64,000 nt of DNA from Arthrobacter dokdonellae (GTDB lineage: Bacteria; Actinomycetota; Actinomycetes; Actinomycetales; Micrococcaceae), in the NCBI RefSeq assembly GCF_003268655.1, contig NZ_CP029642.1, forward strand, positions 1,922,001 through 1,986,000, in the 5' to 3' direction. Positions within the stretch are counted from its first letter, which is position 1, and each line of letters opens with the position of its first letter. The translations under genes were made by a program, and so were the position numbers. The notes beneath the pieces are model-generated. The model did not search any database and was not told the DNA's origin. It worked only from the letters and a program-made list of their open reading frames with translations. Shown here one piece after another: positions 59,252 to 64,000 of the stretch.

Positions 59252-60974
59252 GGAAATACGGATCCGCGACCTCGGCGTCATCTCCGAGTCCACCCTGCCC
59301 CTGGGCCCGGGCCTGAGCGTGGTCAGCGGCGAAACCGGTGCCGGAAAGACCATGGTGGTCACCGCCGTCGGACTTCTGCTGGGAAACCGGGCCGACGCCG
59401 GTGCGGTGCGCAACGGTGCCAAGAGCGCCTCCGCCGAGGCCACGCTCACGCTCCCGGCCGGCCATGCGGCCCTGGCCCGCGCCCAGGAGGCGGGGGCGGA
59501 CATCGACGAGTTCGACGGCGGCGCCGAGCTGATCCTGGCCCGCACCGTGGGTGCCGACGGGCGCAGCAGGGCGCACGTGGGCGGGCGCAGCGCACCCATC
59601 GGCGTGCTGGCCGAGCTGGGGGAGACCCTGGTGGCGGTGCACGGGCAGTCGGACCAGATCCGGCTCAAGGGCGCCGGACCCCAGCGTGAGGCACTGGACA
59701 AGTTCGCCGCCGAAGCCCAAAAGCAGTTCCCGGCAGCGATGGCCACGTACGTGGAGGTTTTTGAGCGGTGGGGGGCGTCGCAGGCGGAGCTGGAGCTGCT
59801 GCGCAGTTCCAGCCGGGAGCGGCTGCGGGAGGCCGAATCGCTGGCGGCCGCCCTGGCGGAGATTGACGCCGTCGCGCCCCAGGAAGCCGAAGACGAGCTC
59901 CTGAAGGCCGAGGCCGTCAAGCTGGGCAATGTGGAGGAACTGCGCAAGGCGTCCCTCGGCGCCCACGAGGCGCTGCTGTCCGAGGACTATGGAGACGCTG
60001 CGGACGCCGTGACCCTGGTGGACACCGCCAAGCGGCTGCTGGAAACCGTGGCGGACTCCGACGATGAACTGGCCGGGCTGGGCAAGCGCGTCTCCGAAGT
60101 TGGCTACCTGCTGGCGGACATTGCGCGTGACCTGGCCGGCTATGCCACCTCGCTGGATTCCGAGGGGCCCGGAAGGCTGGCCGAGGTGGAGGACCGCCGC
60201 GGCGAACTGGCAGTGCTGGTGCGCAAGTACGCCCCGACCGTTGACGAAGTCCTGCAATGGGCGGACAACGCCCGGGCGCGCCTGGATGAGCTCACCGACG
60301 ACTCCGGCCGGATTGAAACTCTCGAGGCCGAGGTGGCGGCGTCCCTGAGGGAACTCGAAAAGCTCGCCGCCAACGTCACGAAACTGCGCCGCGCCGCGGC
60401 CGACGCCCTCTCCCGGCAGGTCAGCGCGGAACTGAAGGCACTGGCCATGCCGGATGCAAAACTGGTCATCGAGCTGGCACCGGCCGAACGCGGCATCCAC
60501 GGCGCCGACGACATCACCTTCCTGCTCCAGCCCCACGCCGGCACCTCGCCGCGCCCGCTGGGCAAGGGCGCCTCCGGGGGTGAACTTTCCCGCGTGATGC
60601 TGGCGCTGGAAGTGGTGCTGGCCGCCGTCGACCCCGTCCCCACCTTCGTGTTCGACGAGGTGGACTCCGGTGTGGGTGGCAAGGCCGCCGTCGAAATTGG
60701 GCGCCGGCTGGCCATGCTGGCCCGGCATGTCCAAGTTCTGGTGGTCACCCACCTGCCGCAGGTCGCCGCCTTCGCGGACCAGCACATCCTCGTGACCAAA
60801 AGCTCAGTGGGCAACAACTCCACTGGGGGCATTACCACCAGCAACGTGCGGCTTTTGGATGATTCGGAGCGGGTGCGCGAACTGGCCCGCATGCTGGCTG
60901 GACAGGAGGATTCGGCCACCGCGCAGGCACACGCCAGGGAACTGTTGGCGGACGCCCGGGCGGCAGCACCGTAG
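59244..60974 (+). CDS. recN: DNA repair protein RecN
   Basis: A 576-residue SMC-like ATPase. [20 protein letters not shown] and Walker [15 protein letters not shown] (about residues 26-40) lie at the start. A central coiled-coil (about 150-370) is rich in Ala, Glu and Leu. The ABC signature is [20 protein letters not shown] (about 445-465), Walker [16 protein letters not shown] (about 465-480), and [15 protein letters not shown] follows. It acts in double-strand break repair. ATG 59244 overlaps the end of nadK. In M. tuberculosis two genes separate recN from pyrG; here none do. Confidence 0.95.
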   Translation: MIEEIRIRDLGVISESTLPLGPGLSVVSGETGAGKTMVVTAVGLLLGNRADAGAVRNGAKSASAEATLTLPAGHAALARAQEAGADIDEFDGGAELILARTVGADGRSRAHVGGRSAPIGVLAELGETLVAVHGQSDQIRLKGAGPQREALDKFAAEAQKQFPAAMATYVEVFERWGASQAELELLRSSSRERLREAESLAAALAEIDAVAPQEAEDELLKAEAVKLGNVEELRKASLGAHEALLSEDYGDAADAVTLVDTAKRLLETVADSDDELAGLGKRVSEVGYLLADIARDLAGYATSLDSEGPGRLAEVEDRRGELAVLVRKYAPTVDEVLQWADNARARLDELTDDSGRIETLEAEVAASLRELEKLAANVTKLRRAAADALSRQVSAELKALAMPDAKLVIELAPAERGIHGADDITFLLQPHAGTSPRPLGKGASGGELSRVMLALEVVLAAVDPVPTFVFDEVDSGVGGKAAVEIGRRLAMLARHVQVLVVTHLPQVAAFADQHILVTKSSVGNNSTGGITTSNVRLLDDSERVRELARMLAGQEDSATAQAHARELLADARAAAP

Positions 60975-61060
60975 GACCAACGTGTTACCTGCCGGCTGCC
61001 ATCTGCGTGGCCGGCGGTGGCGGATCATTATTGGCTCATAAGATGATAGGCTCGAATTCC

Positions 61061-62749
61061 GTGGTGCAACGATCAAATTCCCGGTTCAGTGGTCAATCCA
61101 AAACGACCAAACACATCTTCGTCACCGGCGGTGTCGCGTCTTCGCTCGGCAAGGGGTTGACGGCGTCCAGCCTCGGCCACCTGCTCCGCGCACGCGGCCT
61201 CTCGGTCACTATGCAAAAGCTTGATCCCTACCTCAACGTGGATCCGGGCACAATGAATCCCTTCCAGCACGGCGAAGTCTTCGTCACGGACGACGGCGCC
61301 GAAACCGACCTCGACATTGGCCACTACGAGCGCTTCCTGGACGAGAACCTCGAAGGCTCCGCCAATGTCACCACCGGCCAGGTGTACTCCACGGTCATTG
61401 CCAAGGAACGCCGCGGCGAATACCTCGGCGACACCGTCCAGGTCATCCCGCACATCACCGATGAGATCAAGCGCCGGATGCGCCTTCCCGCCGAGGGCCC
61501 GAACGCCCCGGACGTCATCATCACCGAAATTGGCGGCACCGTCGGCGACATCGAGTCGCAGCCGTTCCTGGAGTCCGCACGGCAGGTGCGCCAGGACGTG
61601 GGCCGCAACAACGTGTTCTTCGCCCATGTCTCCCTGGTGCCCTACATCGGCCCGTCCCAGGAGCTGAAGACCAAGCCGACGCAGCACTCCGTGGCCGCCC
61701 TCCGCTCCCTGGGCATCCAGCCGGACGCCATCATCCTGCGCTCCGACCGCGTGCTGCCCGAGGCAATGCACGCCAAGATCGGCCGCGCCTGCGACGTGGA
61801 CGTCGAAGCCGTCATCGGCTGCCCGGACGCCCCCAGCATCTATGACATCCCCAAGACGCTGCACTCCCAGGGCCTGGACTCCTACATCGTCCGCGCGCTG
61901 GACCTGCCGTTCAAGGACGTGGACTGGACCAAGTGGGACGCGCTGCTCGAGGCCGTCCACAACCCGGCGCACCACATCGAGATCGCCCTGGTCGGCAAAT
62001 ACATCGACCTGCCGGACGCCTACCTGTCCGTGACCGAGGCGCTGCGGGCCGGCGGCTTCGCCAACAGCACGAAGGTCAAGATCCGCTGGGTCCCGTCCGA
62101 CGACTGCGCCACCGAGGCCGGGGCCATCAAGGCCCTCTCGGACGTGGACGGCATCTGCGTGCCCGGCGGCTTCGGCATCCGCGGCCTGGAAGGCAAGCTC
62201 GGCGCCCTGAAATACGCCCGGGAAAACCAGATCCCCACGCTGGGCCTGTGTCTGGGCCTGCAGTGCATGGTCATCGAGTACGCCCGCGACGTGGTGGGGC
62301 TGGAAGGCGCCTCCTCGTCGGAGTTTGACGTGAACCCGGAGTACCCCGTCATCGCCACCATGGAAGAGCAGCTGGACATCGTGGACGGCAAGGGCGACCT
62401 CGGCGGCACCATGCGCCTGGGCCTGTACCCGGCCGTCCTCACCGACGGCTCGGTCATTGCCGAAACCTACGGCCGGACCGACGTCGCCGAACGCCACCGC
62501 CACCGCTACGAGGTCAACAACAAGTACCGCGACCAGCTTGCCGCGGCCGGTCTCGTGTTCTCCGGAACGTCGCCCGACGGCAAGCTGGTGGAGTTTGTGG
62601 AACTGCCCCGCGAGGTGCACCCTTACTATGTGTCCACCCAGGCGCACCCGGAACTGAGCTCGCGCCCCACCCGGCCGCACCCGCTCTTCGCCGGCCTGAT
62701 TGCTGCCGCGCTGGAGCGCCAGAACGCCACCCGGCTGCTGGAGGTCTAG
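61061..62749 (+). CDS. pyrG: CTP synthase
   Basis: A 562-residue amidotransferase. The N-terminal synthase part is [20 protein letters not shown] (about residues 18-37), and [17 protein letters not shown] (about 163-179) holds the Mg and CTP site. The C-terminal class I glutamine amidotransferase has [10 protein letters not shown] and [16 protein letters not shown] with the catalytic Cys. It makes CTP from UTP. TAGGCT at 61047-61052 lies eight bases before GTG 61061, and GTG 61064 is the next codon, so translation may be leaderless. Longer starts upstream were rejected. Confidence 0.95.
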   Translation: MVQRSNSRFSGQSKTTKHIFVTGGVASSLGKGLTASSLGHLLRARGLSVTMQKLDPYLNVDPGTMNPFQHGEVFVTDDGAETDLDIGHYERFLDENLEGSANVTTGQVYSTVIAKERRGEYLGDTVQVIPHITDEIKRRMRLPAEGPNAPDVIITEIGGTVGDIESQPFLESARQVRQDVGRNNVFFAHVSLVPYIGPSQELKTKPTQHSVAALRSLGIQPDAIILRSDRVLPEAMHAKIGRACDVDVEAVIGCPDAPSIYDIPKTLHSQGLDSYIVRALDLPFKDVDWTKWDALLEAVHNPAHHIEIALVGKYIDLPDAYLSVTEALRAGGFANSTKVKIRWVPSDDCATEAGAIKALSDVDGICVPGGFGIRGLEGKLGALKYARENQIPTLGLCLGLQCMVIEYARDVVGLEGASSSEFDVNPEYPVIATMEEQLDIVDGKGDLGGTMRLGLYPAVLTDGSVIAETYGRTDVAERHRHRYEVNNKYRDQLAAAGLVFSGTSPDGKLVEFVELPREVHPYYVSTQAHPELSSRPTRPHPLFAGLIAAALERQNATRLLEV

Positions 62750-62756
62750 CTCTGTC

Positions 62757-63449
62757 ATGACCTCACCCGGCTCGCCGTCGACGGCGGACACGCAGCCTCC
62801 CGCTGTTGATGCACGGCCGGTGGCTGACACGCCCAGCCGCCGTGCGCTCCAGTCCTCCACGACGGTGTACCGGGGGAGGATCTGGGACGTTGTCTCGGAC
62901 ACCTTCAGCCTCGCGCCCGGCACGGAACCGCTCACCCGCGACTACATTGCCCACCCGGGCGCCGTGGCCGTCGTCGTCCTCAATGACCACGACCAGGTGC
63001 TGTTGCTGCGCCAGTACCGCCATCCTGTCCAGATGGACCTGTGGGAGATCCCCGCGGGCCTGCTTGACGTGGAGGGCGAGGACTTCGTGGCGGGCGCCGC
63101 CCGCGAACTGGCCGAGGAAGCGGACCTGCAGGCCGCGGATTGGCACGTGCTGGTCGATTTCTTCACCTCGCCCGGCTCCTCCAGCGAGGCCATCCGGATC
63201 TACCTGGCCCGTTCCCTCTCCTGGATTCCCGAAGCCGATCGGCACGTGCGCACGGACGAGGAGGCCGAGATCCAGTTCCGCTGGGTGGACCTCGACGACG
63301 CCGCGGCCGCGGCCATGGAGGGGCGGATCCACAACCCATCGGCCGTGGTCGGCATCCTGGCCGCGCAATCCGCCGCCCGGAACGGCTTCACCACGCTGCG
63401 GCAGGCACGCGCCCCCTGGCCGGCGCATCCCAGCCAGCGCGGCCAATGA
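62757..63449 (+). CDS. NUDIX hydrolase, ADP-ribose pyrophosphatase type
   Basis: A 230-residue protein. DQVLLLRQYRHPVQMDLWEI then PAGLLD precedes the Nudix box GLLDVEGEDFVAGAARELAEE (residues about 101-121), with one extra residue before the first Glu, as usual for ADP-ribose hydrolases, and Ala-Asp in place of the final Gly. FFTSPGSSSEAIRIYLA is the ADPRase signature after the box. It probably splits ADP-ribose to AMP and ribose 5-phosphate. It follows pyrG by seven bases and overlaps xerD in ATGA, as for Rv1699-Rv1701c neighbours. Confidence 0.9.
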   Translation: MTSPGSPSTADTQPPAVDARPVADTPSRRALQSSTTVYRGRIWDVVSDTFSLAPGTEPLTRDYIAHPGAVAVVVLNDHDQVLLLRQYRHPVQMDLWEIPAGLLDVEGEDFVAGAARELAEEADLQAADWHVLVDFFTSPGSSSEAIRIYLARSLSWIPEADRHVRTDEEAEIQFRWVDLDDAAAAAMEGRIHNPSAVVGILAAQSAARNGFTTLRQARAPWPAHPSQRGQ

Positions 63450-64000
63450 CGGGACACGCGGCAGTTGCCGGCACGTCTGTGGCCGCCACGTCTGCGGCCG
63501 GGCAGGGTCGTGCCGGCGGTGCCTCCGAACTGGACCGGGCCATCGGCGACTACCTCCAGCACGTCGGCGTGGAGCGCGGCCTGGCCGCCAACACGCTGCA
63601 GGCCTACCGGCGCGACCTTGCCCGCTACGAACACTTCCTGGCGGACGTGCCCGTCACGACGCCGGGCGACATCACCAGGCACCACGTGAGCGCATTCGCC
63701 CAGGCCCTCGCCGACGGCGGCGACGGCGGCTCGGCCCTGGGCCTCCGCTCCGCCGCACGCACCATTGTGGCCGTGCGGGGCCTGCACAGGTTCTGGGCGC
63801 TGGAGGGACTCACGGACGCCGACCCCGCCGTGGACGTCCATCCGCCCATGCCCGGGCGCCGCCTGCCCAAGGCCATCAGCGTCGACGACGTCACCGCCAT
63901 TTTGGAGGCTGCCGGCTCGGACAGCGCAGCCGGCCTGCGCAACACGGCGATGCTTGAATTCCTTTACTCAACAGGGGCACGCATCAGCGAGGCGGTCGGG
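63446..64000 (+). CDS. xerD: Site-specific tyrosine recombinase XerD (5' part)
   Basis: 185 codons are visible before the window ends. After an Ala/Gly-rich start, ELDRAIGDYLQHVGVERGLA then ANTLQAYRRDLARYEHFL is the N-terminal SAM-like core-binding domain. GRRLPKAISVDDVTAILEAA opens the catalytic domain, and LEFLYSTGARISEAVG holds the first catalytic Arg. XerD resolves chromosome dimers at dif with XerC. The name is supported by synteny with M. tuberculosis. The rest is outside the window. Confidence 0.88.
   Translation, partial: MTGHAAVAGTSVAATSAAGQGRAGGASELDRAIGDYLQHVGVERGLAANTLQAYRRDLARYEHFLADVPVTTPGDITRHHVSAFAQALADGGDGGSALGLRSAARTIVAVRGLHRFWALEGLTDADPAVDVHPPMPGRRLPKAISVDDVTAILEAAGSDSAAGLRNTAMLEFLYSTGARISEAVG

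Overview
The window is chromosomal DNA of a high-GC Gram-positive bacterium. The 16S rRNA sequence, the mycothiol-dependent enzyme fold, the DUF222/HNH protein and the gene order all point to an actinobacterium of the family Micrococcaceae, most likely Arthrobacter in the broad sense. The order infC-rpmI-rplT-tsnR-like, pheST, argCJBDFRGH, mpg, tyrS, TPR protein, HAD phosphatase, small ORF, tlyA, nadK, recN, pyrG, NUDIX, xerD follows the same order as the Mycobacterium tuberculosis Rv1641-Rv1701c region. It is interrupted by accessory genes and by two rRNA operons.

Layout. 1-2131: translation genes (IF-3 tail, L35, L20, SpoU methyltransferase). 2217-10527: transport and housekeeping genes (CDF exporter, MFS exporter, MutT-like NUDIX, DUF5302, radical SAM protein, acyl-CoA ligase), then a minus-strand three-gene operon with 4-base overlaps: a lipoprotein with an internally duplicated Cys-rich domain, an HEAGH-motif protein and a SIMPL protein. 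10712-14347: pheST. 14348-16110: a graveyard of toxin-antitoxin and other fragments (mazF remnant, phd/vapC pair with a frameshifted toxin, methyltransferase scrap). 16112-17752: MBL hydrolase and quinone oxidoreductase. 17921-27097: complete arginine operon, with a structured repeat-like spacer between argJ and argB, a palindromic element translated into the N-terminus of ArgH, and an intrinsic terminator after argH. 27162-32841: 54-bp tandem repeat, mycothiol-type isomerase, decayed DrrAB-type ABC exporter, CopC/YcnI copper locus, decayed GNAT gene, AlkA glycosylase, SRPBCC protein. 33028-38797: DUF222-HNH protein, MPG glycosylase, apt remnant, HelD/HelR-type ATPase. 38850-40160: tyrS.

40177-53255 holds two tandem rrn operons (16S-23S-5S, no spacer tRNA) that are almost identical from about 510 bp upstream of 16S to the shared terminator. 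They are separated by 683 bp that carry a wrecked Phd/RelE module. They differ mainly by a replaced block of about 105 bp in the 16S-23S spacer, which removes one arm of a 12-bp perfect inverted repeat in copy 1.

53404-64000: SRPBCC protein, a TPR-type protein with nine 27-residue Arg/Gly/Asp-rich repeats, then a tightly packed tlyA-nadK-recN cluster, pyrG, ADP-ribose-type NUDIX hydrolase and the start of xerD, cut by the window edge.

A recurring theme is start codons lying 6-7 bases after a TANNNT -10 hexamer, with no room for a ribosome-binding site. About ten genes look leaderless. No insertion sequence, CRISPR array, prophage or tRNA gene was seen. The most unusual items are the spacer-block replacement between the rrn copies, the three-gene lipoprotein operon, the in-frame repeat insertion in ArgH, the homogeneous 81-bp repeats in the TPR gene, and the number of decayed modules.
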